Shown here piece by piece: positions 1 through 7,110 of a stretch of DNA of 9,143 nucleotides (position 1 is its first letter; the number at the start of each line of letters is the position of its first letter). Under the pieces are notes generated by a model. The model was not told the DNA's origin and made no database searches. It worked only from the letters and a program-made list of their open reading frames with translations. Origin of the DNA: Gammaproteobacteria bacterium (GTDB taxonomy: Bacteria; Pseudomonadota; Gammaproteobacteria; Arenicellales; Poriferihabitantaceae). The position numbers and the translations under genes were made by a program. The stretch lies in NCBI GenBank assembly GCA_020027415.1, contig JAHRAW010000028.1, positions 1-9,143 of the forward strand. Direction: 5' to 3'.

Positions 1-321
1 ATTGAGGGTTTTTGTAAGCGGCAAACTGTTGGGTTTTTTATTTCAGCAGCTCATCAAAACGGGGATAGGAGGGTGGACTGTGTGTTGCATGGGAATCCTC
101 GCTGATGGTTTGGTAAAAATGTGGTTGTATGAAGCAGGCAACTTGATTTGGTGGCCTGCGCTAGGGGATGGAATGTAACCAACTTGGGCGGCAATGTCAA
201 TTGATATCGGTGGAATAATGAGATTCTCGCATGGAGATTCCCGCTCAAAAGATCGCGGGAATGACGAATAGGGGGGTTGAGCGGGAATGACGAGTTATCG
301 CCGCGCGGGACTGACGATTGG
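1..321. other. Left-edge region with no convincing gene
   Basis: This stretch is less GC-rich than the rest of the window. The first 45 bases contain two T-rich blocks, GGGTTTTTG near 6-14 and GGGTTTTTTATTT near 31-43. The second could be the tail of a terminator for a gene left of the window, but I see no strong stem before it. A plus-strand frame is open from base 2 to a TAA at 176-178 (58 codons). Its product has many Trp, Gly and Leu residues and matches nothing I recognise, so it could be the end of an upstream gene or chance. Minus-strand frames here also lack family resemblance. Bases 220-317 hold the repeat cluster listed separately. Confidence 0.5.
220..317. repeat. Cluster of GCGGGAATGACGA repeats with an inverted repeat
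   Basis: Three 13-base direct repeats lie at 255-267, 281-293 and 305-317; the third has one mismatch (GCGGGACTGACGA). Left of them are GAGATTCTCGC at 220-230 and GAGATTCCCGC at 234-244. ATTCCCGC (237-244) and GCGGGAAT (255-262) form a perfect 8-bp stem around a 10-base loop. This resembles the ATTCCC...GGGAAT intergenic repeats known in many Proteobacteria, such as the dRS3-type repeats of Neisseria. It sits just past the 3' end of qor. No T-run follows the stem on either strand, so a rho-independent terminator is not well supported. Confidence 0.75.
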
Positions 322-1299
322 TTACGGAATCAAAACGCTTGAACCGGTGGTGCGGCGATTCTCCAAATCCTGATGCGCGGTTGCGGCGTCGGCTAAGCGG
401 TAACTTTGGTTGATGCTGATTTTGATTGCGCCGCACAGCACCGCGTCAAACACCTCCCCGGCGCGATACACCAACTCGTCGCGTTGGGCGGTGTAATGAA
501 ACAGCGTGGGGCGCGTTAGGTAGAGGGCGCCTTTGGCGCTGAGCAAGCCAATGTCCAGCGGCGCGACTTTGCCGGACGATTGCCCAAACGACACCATTGT
601 GCCGCGCGCGCTTAGGCACTCCAGCGACGCGCTGAAAGTGGCTTGCCCGACCGAGTCATACACCACCGGCAGACCTTTGCCGTCGGTAATCTCGGCAACC
701 CGCGCAACAAAATTTTCACGATTGTAATTAATCACATGCGCGCAACCGTTGGCGCGCGCCAACTCGGCTTTTTCATCCGAACCGACCGTGCCAATTACCT
801 GAACGCCGAGGTGCTTTGCCCATTGACAGGCAATCAGGCCGACTCCGCCGGCGGCGGCGTGAAACAAAATGAAATCGCCCGCTTGAACTCGGTAGGCGCT
901 GCGCAATAGATAGTGCGCGGTCATGCCTTTGAGCATAATCGCGGCGGCGGTTCGTTGGTCAATGCCGGCGGCAATTTTGATCGCGCGTGCCGCCGGCAAG
1001 TTACGCGCTGCGCAATACGCGCCAATGGGCGGCGACGCGTACGCGACGCGATCGCCGGGGCGGAAATCGGTCGCCTCCGAACCGACCTGCTGCACAATGC
1101 CGGCGGCTTCCAGCCCCGGGGTGAACGGCAATTGCGGCGCCGCATAAACGCCGCTGCGGAAATACACATCAATGAAATTTAGACCGATGGCGGTGTGGCG
1201 AAGCTGAATTTCATGCGGCTGTGGTTTGGCAAGGCGTTCGCTTTCCCATTTCATCACTTCGGCGGCGCCGATTTGGTGAATTACGATTCGTTTGCTCAT
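322..1299 (-). CDS. qor: NADPH:quinone oxidoreductase, zinc-independent (QorA-like)
   Basis: A 325-residue member of the medium-chain dehydrogenase/reductase superfamily, about the length of E. coli QorA (327). Family knowledge: these cytosolic enzymes reduce quinones with NADPH. The N-terminal catalytic domain carries the quinone reductase signature NFIDVYFRSGVY at residues 41-52 and PFTPGLEAAG near 58-67. The nucleotide-binding motif AAAGGVG is at 148-154, inside the Rossmann fold, and the C-terminus is the typical LENRRTTGSSVLIP. The cysteines and histidines of the zinc-dependent branch are not seen. The ATG at 1297-1299 is preceded on the minus strand by GAG eight bases upstream, a plausible ribosome-binding site. 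It starts 20 bases after the frc stop, so the two genes are probably cotranscribed. The exact quinone or enone substrate cannot be told from sequence. Confidence 0.93.
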   Translation of the reverse strand: MSKRIVIHQIGAAEVMKWESERLAKPQPHEIQLRHTAIGLNFIDVYFRSGVYAAPQLPFTPGLEAAGIVQQVGSEATDFRPGDRVAYASPPIGAYCAARNLPAARAIKIAAGIDQRTAAAIMLKGMTAHYLLRSAYRVQAGDFILFHAAAGGVGLIACQWAKHLGVQVIGTVGSDEKAELARANGCAHVINYNRENFVARVAEITDGKGLPVVYDSVGQATFSASLECLSARGTMVSFGQSSGKVAPLDIGLLSAKGALYLTRPTLFHYTAQRDELVYRAGEVFDAVLCGAIKISINQSYRLADAATAHQDLENRRTTGSSVLIP

Positions 1300-1319
1300 C
1301 GTGTTTTCTCAGCGCTTGG

Positions 1320-2570
1320 TTAGACGACGCCGGCGGTTTGGATGGCAGCCACTTCAGCCTCAGAATAGCCGAGCATTTGCCGCAGAATTTCTTCGCTATG
1401 CTCGCCCAACAGCGGCGCGCGCTCCACTTGTACCGCCGAGTCGGATAGTTTAATCGGACATCCGACGCTGATATATTTTCCGCGTTGCGGGTGGTCAACT
1501 TCCACCACCGTGCCGCTTTTTCGTAGCGCCGGGTCGGCCGCGAGTTCTTTCATGGATAAAATTGGTCCAACCGGAATCTTCAACGGCATGCACGCCGCCA
1601 TCACCTCAAACTTGGTTTTGCGCTTGGTCCATTGCTCAATCGCGCCGAAGATGAGATTCAGGCGCGGTAGTCGTTGCGCCGGCGTGGCGTAGTGCGGATG
1701 TTGTTTCCACTCCGGCTTGCCGATGAGTTCGCAGATATTGCCCCAAACCGCCGCTTGGGTGATGAAATAAGTGTACGCATTGGGGTCGTGCTGCCAGCCT
1801 TTGCATTTGAGAATTCGCCCCGGCTGCCCGCCGCCGGAATCATTGCCGGCGCGCGGGGTGGTGTCGCCGAACGCGATGCCATCGCCGTGCTGCGAATACT
1901 CTTCCAGCACCCCGCTGGCAACCAGACGCTGTTGGTCGCGCAACTTGACCCGACATAAATTTAACACGCTGTCTTGCATCGGCGCGAATACGCGTTGTCC
2001 GCGGCCGCTTCGTTCGCGCTGAAAAAGCGCGGCGGCAATGCCGAACGCCAAATGTAGCCCGGTGCCGGAATCGCCGACCTGCGCGCTGCTGATTAATGGC
2101 GGACCGTCGGGAAAGCCGGTGGTGGAAGCCGCGCCGCCGACGCACTGCGCGACATTTTCATACACTTTGCAATCTTCATACGGACCGTCGCCAAAGCCTT
2201 TGATGGACGCCAAAATCATGCCGCGGTTGAGTTGCTGGATGCGTTGCCAGGGAAAGCCCATGCGATCCAATGCGCCGGGCGCGAAGTTCTCCACCAACAC
2301 ATCGCATTTTTTCACCAAGCGTTCTAAAATTTTTTTGCCGCCATCATGTTTCGTGTTGAGCGTGAGCGAACGTTTGTTGTGATTGAGCATGGTGAAATAC
2401 AACGAATCGGCGCCTTCCATATCAACCAGTTGGTTGCGCGTCGCATCGCCGATTCCCGGGCGTTCAATTTTAATTACATCCGCGCCCAACCAGGCGAGCA
2501 GTTGCGTGCAGGTTGGTCCCGACTGAACATGGGTGAAATCAAGCACCTTAATGTTGTCAAAGGCTTTCAT
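1320..2570 (-). CDS. frc: Formyl-CoA:oxalate CoA-transferase (CaiB/BaiF, class III)
   Basis: Class III CoA-transferase of 416 residues, the same length as E. coli Frc (YfdW), with close resemblance along its length. Examples are IKVLDF near 7-12, GADVIKIERPG at 29-39, YENVAQ with GGAASTTGF in 137-153, and GEHSEEILRQ near the end. Known reaction: formyl-CoA + oxalate to formate + oxalyl-CoA, via acyl intermediates on an aspartate. That aspartate is D167, in the GDSGTG motif. The glycine loop that covers the active site is seen as GGGQ at 246-249, as in YfdW. The start fits the family N-terminus, but no Shine-Dalgarno sequence is visible upstream. The partner oxalyl-CoA decarboxylase (oxc) is not in the window, so a related CoA acceptor remains possible. 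It heads an apparent operon with qor. Confidence 0.9.
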   Translation of the reverse strand: MKAFDNIKVLDFTHVQSGPTCTQLLAWLGADVIKIERPGIGDATRNQLVDMEGADSLYFTMLNHNKRSLTLNTKHDGGKKILERLVKKCDVLVENFAPGALDRMGFPWQRIQQLNRGMILASIKGFGDGPYEDCKVYENVAQCVGGAASTTGFPDGPPLISSAQVGDSGTGLHLAFGIAAALFQRERSGRGQRVFAPMQDSVLNLCRVKLRDQQRLVASGVLEEYSQHGDGIAFGDTTPRAGNDSGGGQPGRILKCKGWQHDPNAYTYFITQAAVWGNICELIGKPEWKQHPHYATPAQRLPRLNLIFGAIEQWTKRKTKFEVMAACMPLKIPVGPILSMKELAADPALRKSGTVVEVDHPQRGKYISVGCPIKLSDSAVQVERAPLLGEHSEEILRQMLGYSEAEVAAIQTAGVV

Positions 2571-2681
2571 TGGGTTATGATTTTGTGCGCGGCGGCGGTT
2601 TTGCTGAATGAGATTGAGCCCGGTGCTTGCCGCTACGGGTTGGGAGAGATGAGGTTGGCGGCGCGCATCATTTTAGGATTG

Positions 2682-2700
2682 CCTTATGGCAACCATAAGG
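2682..2700. promoter_or_regulatory. Perfect palindrome between divergent frc and rlmE
   Basis: CCTTATGG (2682-2689) and CCATAAGG (2693-2700) are perfect 8-bp arms around the loop CAA. A second, mutually exclusive dyad, TTGCC/GGCAA, overlaps it at 2679-2692. GGATTG occurs just left (2676-2681) and just right (2703-2708). No T-run follows, which argues against a terminator. On the minus strand TAAAAT (2670-2675) is a fair -10 box for frc, and the palindrome would lie over its -35 side. An operator for a transcription factor is the simplest reading; the binding protein is unknown. Confidence 0.45.
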
Positions 2701-2775
2701 GTGGATTGTAGGGTCTCGGTATGGCGATTGCAAACCTGCGTGGCGTAGTTCTGGTGGTGTCGTTCTATCTCGGTC

Positions 2776-2782
2776 AAGGAGG
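2776..2782 (+). promoter_or_regulatory. Strong Shine-Dalgarno sequence fixing the rlmE start
   Basis: AAGGAGG ends ten bases before the ATG at 2793. It favours this start over the in-frame ATG at 2721, which would add 24 residues that are not part of the family. Confidence 0.85.
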
Positions 2783-2792
2783 CGATTGCGCA

Positions 2793-3437
2793 ATGGGGTT
2801 ACCCGGTAAAACGCGCGGCAAAAGCGGGCAATGGGCGGCGCGCCAACAGCGCGACCCGTATGTGAAACAGGCGCGTCAATTGGGCTTCCGCTCTCGGGCG
2901 GCGTTCAAACTTGCGCAAATTGACCGTCAATACCGTTTACTGAAAGCAGATTCAATCATCGTGGACCTCGGTTCGGCGCCCGGCGGCTGGTCGCAATACG
3001 CCGCCAATCAAGTACATGCCGCAAATCAGGTCGTGGCGGTGGATTGTTTGGTTATGCAAGTTATTGACAAAGTGCAGTTTATCCATGGCGATTTCACGCA
3101 AACTGCGGTAACCGCGCAAATCGCCGCCGCCCTCGCCCGGCATGGCGGACGCGCGGATGTGGTGTTATCCGATATGGCGCCGAATATCAGCGGCATACGC
3201 AGCGCCGACCAAGCGCGCGCGGCGGAATTGCAACACGCCATCGTGCAATTTTGTCGGCATAGTTTGAAGCCGGACGGTCAATTATTGAGCAAACTTTTTG
3301 TCGGCGAAACCACCGCCGACTTGCGCGCCCAACTCAGCGCCGAGTTCGCGCAGGTGCGCACCGTCAAACCGCCGGCTTCGCGCCCGCAATCCAAAGAAAT
3401 CTACTTGTTGGCGCGCGGATATCACGGCGCGGCGTGA
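2793..3437 (+). CDS. rlmE: 23S rRNA (uridine-2'-O) methyltransferase RlmE
   Basis: A 214-residue RrmJ/FtsJ-type methyltransferase (E. coli protein about 209). Known role: SAM-dependent 2'-O-methylation of U2552 in the A loop of 23S rRNA, late in 50S assembly; a heat-shock gene in E. coli. The SAM-binding motif VDLGSAPGGW is at residues 57-66. The K-D-K-E catalytic tetrad is seen as K39, D127 (in LSDMAPNISG), K167 (in LSKLF) and E202 (in SKEIYLLARG), each a few residues later than in E. coli. The N-terminus is basic, as expected for an rRNA-binding enzyme. The ATG at 2793 is chosen because of the AAGGAGG ten bases upstream and because the product then begins like known RlmE. It precedes ftsH on the same strand, the arrangement common in gammaproteobacteria. 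Confidence 0.96.
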   Translation: MGLPGKTRGKSGQWAARQQRDPYVKQARQLGFRSRAAFKLAQIDRQYRLLKADSIIVDLGSAPGGWSQYAANQVHAANQVVAVDCLVMQVIDKVQFIHGDFTQTAVTAQIAAALARHGGRADVVLSDMAPNISGIRSADQARAAELQHAIVQFCRHSLKPDGQLLSKLFVGETTADLRAQLSAEFAQVRTVKPPASRPQSKEIYLLARGYHGAA

Positions 3438-3562
3438 AAAATTGCCCGGCAAATATGGTTGTTTTCACAGATTTCCGCCCCCACTTCATGTAGTAAGGGT
3501 TTCACGTGGCGGGCGATTCGGCCGCGACCGCCGTTTAATCATGCGCCAGCGATTGAATGGTT

Positions 3563-3568
3563 TATACT
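3563..3568 (+). promoter_or_regulatory. Possible -10 box of an ftsH promoter
   Basis: TATACT matches the sigma-70 -10 consensus in five of six positions and lies 98 bases before the ftsH GTG. No convincing -35 is found at 16-18 bases upstream, so this is tentative. It would give ftsH a promoter independent of rlmE. Confidence 0.3.
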
Positions 3569-3605
3569 GAACCGGCGCCGAAACGACAATGGGAACAGAA
3601 ACGCA

Positions 3606-3632
3606 CGCTTGAAAGCGCGATTGCAAAATCGC
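3606..3632 (+). promoter_or_regulatory. Tandem hairpins and sigma-32-like box in the ftsH leader
   Basis: CGCTT/AAGCG (3606-3617) is a small palindrome. Sharing its last base, GCGATT/AATCGC (3617-3632) forms a perfect 6-bp stem closed by a GCAA tetraloop of the stable GNRA type. CTTGAA at 3608-3613 equals the core of a heat-shock (sigma-32) -35 box, and CCCC at 3632-3635 could start a -10 (CCCCAAAC against CCCCATNT). The 18-base spacing is longer than the usual 13-17, and the -10 match is partial. ftsH is a heat-shock gene in E. coli, so the location fits, but this is only suggestive. Confidence 0.3.
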
Positions 3633-3665
3633 CCCAAACCATCACCACGACTGAGAACATACTCC

Positions 3666-5639
3666 GTGTCTAATATCGCAAAAAACATCTTGGTGTGGGT
3701 GGCGGTCGCCATGGTACTGGTGTCGGTTTTCAACAACTTCACCGGCCCCAAGCGCGAAGACCGCGCCGAAATTGACTATTCCACTTTTCTGACGCATGTG
3801 CAGCAGGGCAATGTCGCGCAGGTGGAAATCGCCGACGAAATCATTCGCGGCAGTACGCACAGCGGTGAGTTATTCACCACCTACGCGCCCAACGACCCGA
3901 AACTGGTGGACGATCTGTTCACGCACGGAGTCAAAATTAAATCCAAAAAGGAAGAAGAAACTTCGCTGTTGGTGCATTTGCTGATTAGTTCATTCCCGAT
4001 TTTGTTGCTCATCGGCGTGTGGATTTTCTTTATGAAGCAGATGCAGGGCGGCGGACGTGGCGGCGCGTTCAGTTTTGGCAAGAGCAAAGCCCGCATGCTG
4101 ACCGAAGACAAAAACAATGTGACCTTTGAGGATGTCGCCGGCGTGGACGAAGCTAAGGAAGAAGTTGGCGAACTGGTGGATTTTCTGAGCGAGCCCGCCA
4201 AATTTCAGAAACTCGGCGGGCATATTCCGCGTGGCGTGCTGATGACCGGCAACCCCGGCACCGGTAAAACGTTGTTGGCGAAAGCCATTGCTGGCGAAGC
4301 CAAAGTGCCGTTTTACTCCATTGCCGGCTCCGATTTTGTGGAGATGTTTGTCGGCGTCGGCGCGTCGCGAGTGCGGGATATGTTTGAGCAAGCCAAGAAA
4401 AGCGCGCCGTGCATCATTTTCATTGACGAAATTGACGCGGTCGGGCGGCAACGCGGCGCCGGGCTCGGCGGCGGACACGATGAACGCGAGCAGACCCTCA
4501 ACCAGTTATTGGTGGAAATGGACGGCTTTGATCCCGGCGAAGGGGTGATTGTCATCGCCGCGACCAATCGCCCGGATGTGCTGGATCCGGCGTTGCTGCG
4601 ACCGGGGCGCTTTGACCGACAAGTGTATGTGCCGTTGCCGGACATTCGCGGGCGCGAAGCGATATTGAAAGTGCATATGCGCAAAGTGCCGGTGGCGGAT
4701 GACATTGACGCCTCCATCATCGCGCGCGGCACGCCGGGGTTTTCCGGCGCCGATTTAGCCAACTTAATCAACGAAGCGGCGTTGTTCGCGGCGCGCGAAG
4801 CGCGCAAATTAGTCGGCATGGAACAATTTGAGAAAGCCAAAGACAAGATATTGATGGGGCTTGAAAGGCGCTCCATGGTGATGTCCGAAAAGGAACGCAA
4901 GAACACCGCGTATCACGAATCGGGGCATACGGTGGTGGCGAAAGTATTGCACGAATACACCGACCCAGTGCATAAAGTTACCATTATTCCGCGCGGTCGG
5001 GCGTTGGGCGTTACCATGCAATTGCCGGAGGAAGATCAACACAGTTACAACAGCGAGTATCTGTTGGCGCGCATCGCGGTGCTGCATGGCGGGCGCATCG
5101 CGGAAGAAGTGTTCATGGGACAGAAGACCACCGGCGCGGAAAATGATTTTGAACAAGCCACCAAAATGGCGCAGAACATGGTGTCGCGTTGGGGCATGAG
5201 CGAGGCAATGGGACCGCGCGTATATGGCGAAAACACCAGCGAGGTGTTTCTCGGTCGGGAAATGGCGTCGCATCGCAATGTCAGCCCACAAACCGCCGAA
5301 AAAGTGGAACAGGAAATTTCCCGCATCATCAACGAGCAATACACGCGCGCGCGCAAAATTATTGAAAAAAACCGCGCCAAAGTGGAAAAGATGGCGGCTA
5401 CGTTGCTTGAATGGGAAACGTTGGACGCCCAGCAAGTGGATGACATCATGCATGGCAAGAAGCCGAAACCGCCGCCAGCCGGCGAGCGCAAACCAACCGC
5501 TGCTGGCGCCGGCGCAAAACCGAAGCCAACCGCCGCCGCCGACGCCGAATCTAAGGGCGGTAAAGGCGTTGATAAAGACCGGCAACCGCCGAAGTTGGAC
5601 GAATCCGATCTGGACCTGAATCCCGGCGGCCTGGCCTAA
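3666..5639 (+). CDS. ftsH: ATP-dependent zinc metalloprotease FtsH
   Basis: A 657-residue hexameric inner-membrane AAA+ protease that degrades misassembled membrane proteins and regulators such as sigma-32 and LpxC in E. coli. Order: membrane segment about 5-24; periplasmic region about 25-100; second membrane segment about 101-124; AAA+ module with Walker A GNPGTGKT (195-202), Walker B IIFIDEID (250-257), pore motif FVGVG and arginine fingers R312 and R315; then the zinc protease with HESGH (417-421) and D494 as likely third ligand. From about residue 596 the tail is rich in Pro, Ala and Lys. The start chosen is GTG 3666, giving MSNIAKNILVW like the family N-terminus, with GAGA nine bases upstream. 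An upstream ATG at 3459 would add 69 basic, unconserved residues ahead of the first membrane segment. Walker A has Asn where E. coli has Pro, probably tolerated. Confidence 0.97.
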   Translation: MSNIAKNILVWVAVAMVLVSVFNNFTGPKREDRAEIDYSTFLTHVQQGNVAQVEIADEIIRGSTHSGELFTTYAPNDPKLVDDLFTHGVKIKSKKEEETSLLVHLLISSFPILLLIGVWIFFMKQMQGGGRGGAFSFGKSKARMLTEDKNNVTFEDVAGVDEAKEEVGELVDFLSEPAKFQKLGGHIPRGVLMTGNPGTGKTLLAKAIAGEAKVPFYSIAGSDFVEMFVGVGASRVRDMFEQAKKSAPCIIFIDEIDAVGRQRGAGLGGGHDEREQTLNQLLVEMDGFDPGEGVIVIAATNRPDVLDPALLRPGRFDRQVYVPLPDIRGREAILKVHMRKVPVADDIDASIIARGTPGFSGADLANLINEAALFAAREARKLVGMEQFEKAKDKILMGLERRSMVMSEKERKNTAYHESGHTVVAKVLHEYTDPVHKVTIIPRGRALGVTMQLPEEDQHSYNSEYLLARIAVLHGGRIAEEVFMGQKTTGAENDFEQATKMAQNMVSRWGMSEAMGPRVYGENTSEVFLGREMASHRNVSPQTAEKVEQEISRIINEQYTRARKIIEKNRAKVEKMAATLLEWETLDAQQVDDIMHGKKPKPPPAGERKPTAAGAGAKPKPTAAADAESKGGKGVDKDRQPPKLDESDLDLNPGGLA

Positions 5640-5670
5640 CCTAACGGCTAACGCCCAGCGCCTAACTTCC

Positions 5671-7017
5671 ATGCCAGGTTCGTTGTTTGGCACTGATGGC
5701 GTACGCGGGCGTGTCGGCGAGGAGCCAATCACTCCGCAAACGGTGATGAAACTCGGCTGGGCGGTGGGGCGCGAGTTCGCCACCGCCGCCGGCGGCGAAA
5801 AAGTCCTGATTGGCAAGGATACGCGGGTGTCCGGCTACCTGCTGGAAGCGGCGCTTGAAGCCGGCTTTTCCGCCGCCGGCGTGAATGTATGTTTTCTTGG
5901 TCCGTTGCCGACTCCGGGCATCGCCTATCTCACGCGCACCGCGCGGGCGTGCGCCGGGGTGGCGATCAGCGCGTCCCACAACCCCTACTACGACAACGGC
6001 ATCAAGATTTTTTCCGCCGCCGGCGCCAAGTTGGCGGATGAATTGGTCGCCAAGATTGACGCCCGCATGGCGCAGCCCATGCAGTGCGTGAATTCAAGCC
6101 AATTAGGCAAAGCCGAACGGCTGAACGATGCGCAGGGGCGCTACATTGAATTTTGCAAAGGCACCCTGCCATCCACGCGCACCTTGTCGGAATTGAAAAT
6201 CGTCATTGATTGCGCCAACGGCGCGGCGTACGATGTGGCGCCCCATGTGTTCGCCGAAATGGGCGCTACGGTGATCGCCATCGGCAATCAGCCGGACGGC
6301 TTCAACATCAACAAAAATTGCGGCTCAACCGATTTGACCGCATTGATGGGAAAAGTGGTGGAAAGCGGCGCCGACCTTGGCATTGCGCTGGATGGAGACG
6401 CCGACCGTGTGTTGTTGGTGGACGCCCATGGCAAGCGCGTGGATGGCGACCAAATTCTGTATCTGTTGGCAACGCGGCGGCGGCGCTCGCTCGGCGGCGT
6501 GGTCGGCACGGTGATGAGCAACTTGGGGCTGGAGTTGGCGTTGCAGAAAATGGGGGTGGCGTTCGTGCGCACCCAAGTCGGCGATCGGTATGTGCATGAA
6601 GCGCTCACCGAAAATGGCTGGCTGTTGGGCGGCGAAGCCTCGGGGCATATCCTATGCTTGGACAAAAGCACCACCGGCGACGGCATCATCGTTGCCTTAG
6701 AAGTGCTGGAAACCATGTTGGAGAAGCAGTGCGCGTTGCATGACTTGCTAACGGGCTTGGATATATTTCCGCAACAGATGTTGAATGTCGCGGTGGGCAA
6801 CACCGACCGCAAGCAACTGGCGCGTCATGCGCGGGTGAATAGCGCGGTGCAACAAGCGCAAGCGGAGTTGGGCGCAACCGGTCGCGTGGTGCTCAGACCA
6901 TCCGGCACCGAGCCGGTAATCCGCGTGATGATAGAAGGCGAAGACCACCGCCGCGTGCAAAAACTCGCCCGGCAGGTTGCCGACACGGTGCACAGCGCCG
7001 CTCAATCGTTGTTGTAG
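5671..7017 (+). CDS. glmM: Phosphoglucosamine mutase GlmM
   Basis: A 448-residue alpha-D-phosphohexomutase (E. coli GlmM 445). It converts glucosamine-6-phosphate to glucosamine-1-phosphate, which GlmU turns into UDP-GlcNAc for peptidoglycan and lipopolysaccharide; cytosolic. The N-terminus has FGTDGVRG. The phosphoserine loop is SASHNP at 100-105 with S102 the phosphorylated serine. The Mg-binding loop DGDADR is at 241-246, the sugar-binding loop GEASGH at 321-326 and the phosphate-binding RPSGTEP at 409-415. All four functional loops are intact. It starts 31 bases after ftsH. No Shine-Dalgarno sequence is seen; the gap instead holds repeated CTAAC. The folP gene usual between ftsH and glmM is missing. 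Confidence 0.97.
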   Translation: MPGSLFGTDGVRGRVGEEPITPQTVMKLGWAVGREFATAAGGEKVLIGKDTRVSGYLLEAALEAGFSAAGVNVCFLGPLPTPGIAYLTRTARACAGVAISASHNPYYDNGIKIFSAAGAKLADELVAKIDARMAQPMQCVNSSQLGKAERLNDAQGRYIEFCKGTLPSTRTLSELKIVIDCANGAAYDVAPHVFAEMGATVIAIGNQPDGFNINKNCGSTDLTALMGKVVESGADLGIALDGDADRVLLVDAHGKRVDGDQILYLLATRRRRSLGGVVGTVMSNLGLELALQKMGVAFVRTQVGDRYVHEALTENGWLLGGEASGHILCLDKSTTGDGIIVALEVLETMLEKQCALHDLLTGLDIFPQQMLNVAVGNTDRKQLARHARVNSAVQQAQAELGATGRVVLRPSGTEPVIRVMIEGEDHRRVQKLARQVADTVHSAAQSLL

Positions 7018-7051
7018 CCGACCGCCAAGTCGCTGAAAATAACGCGGCAAG

Positions 7052-7075
7052 CCGACACACCGATACACCGACACA
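7052..7075. repeat. Three tandem copies of an 8-base unit
   Basis: CCGACACA (7052-7059), CCGATACA (7060-7067) and CCGACACA (7068-7075) lie between the glmM stop and the 3' end of the tRNA gene. Only one base differs among the copies. This is probably slippage-prone spacer; I see no function. Confidence 0.7.
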
Positions 7076-7110
7076 ATTGGTTCGCTATGCATCGCATGGC
7101 GCATGCTACA

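Noticed and set aside
2..178. Plus-strand frame open from the left edge, 58 codons
   Set aside because: No recognisable family and no clear coding bias. It could be the end of an upstream gene, but the evidence is too weak to call a CDS.
2038..2711. Plus-strand frames of 114 and 121 codons opposite frc
   Set aside because: They are antisense shadows of the well-supported frc gene. The second runs into the intergenic palindrome, with no start signal or homology.
2721..2792. ATG at 2721 as the rlmE start
   Set aside because: The added 24 residues are not family-like, and AAGGAGG at 2776-2782 is correctly placed for ATG 2793.
3589..3612. Seven-residue mini-ORF (MGTETHA) in the ftsH leader
   Set aside because: No ribosome-binding site and no attenuator-like codon run; short frames like this are expected by chance.
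3459..3665. ATG at 3459 as the ftsH start
   Set aside because: It adds 69 residues, basic and unlike any FtsH N-terminus, and reads through the likely promoter and leader hairpins. GTG 3666 restores the family N-terminus.
3990..4906. Minus-strand frames of 162 and 197 codons opposite ftsH
   Set aside because: They are antisense to the FtsH AAA+ module, whose conservation explains the open frames; no family resemblance.
4809..5816. Minus-strand open frame of 335 codons opposite ftsH and the glmM start
   Set aside because: It lies wholly antisense to strongly conserved genes. Its protein is rich in Arg, His and Phe as expected of a reverse-strand shadow of GC-rich coding DNA, and no motif is recognisable.
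7018..7110. Possible terminator between glmM and the tRNA gene
   Set aside because: GCATG/CATGC at about 7094-7106 can form a 5-bp stem, but no T-run follows on either strand.
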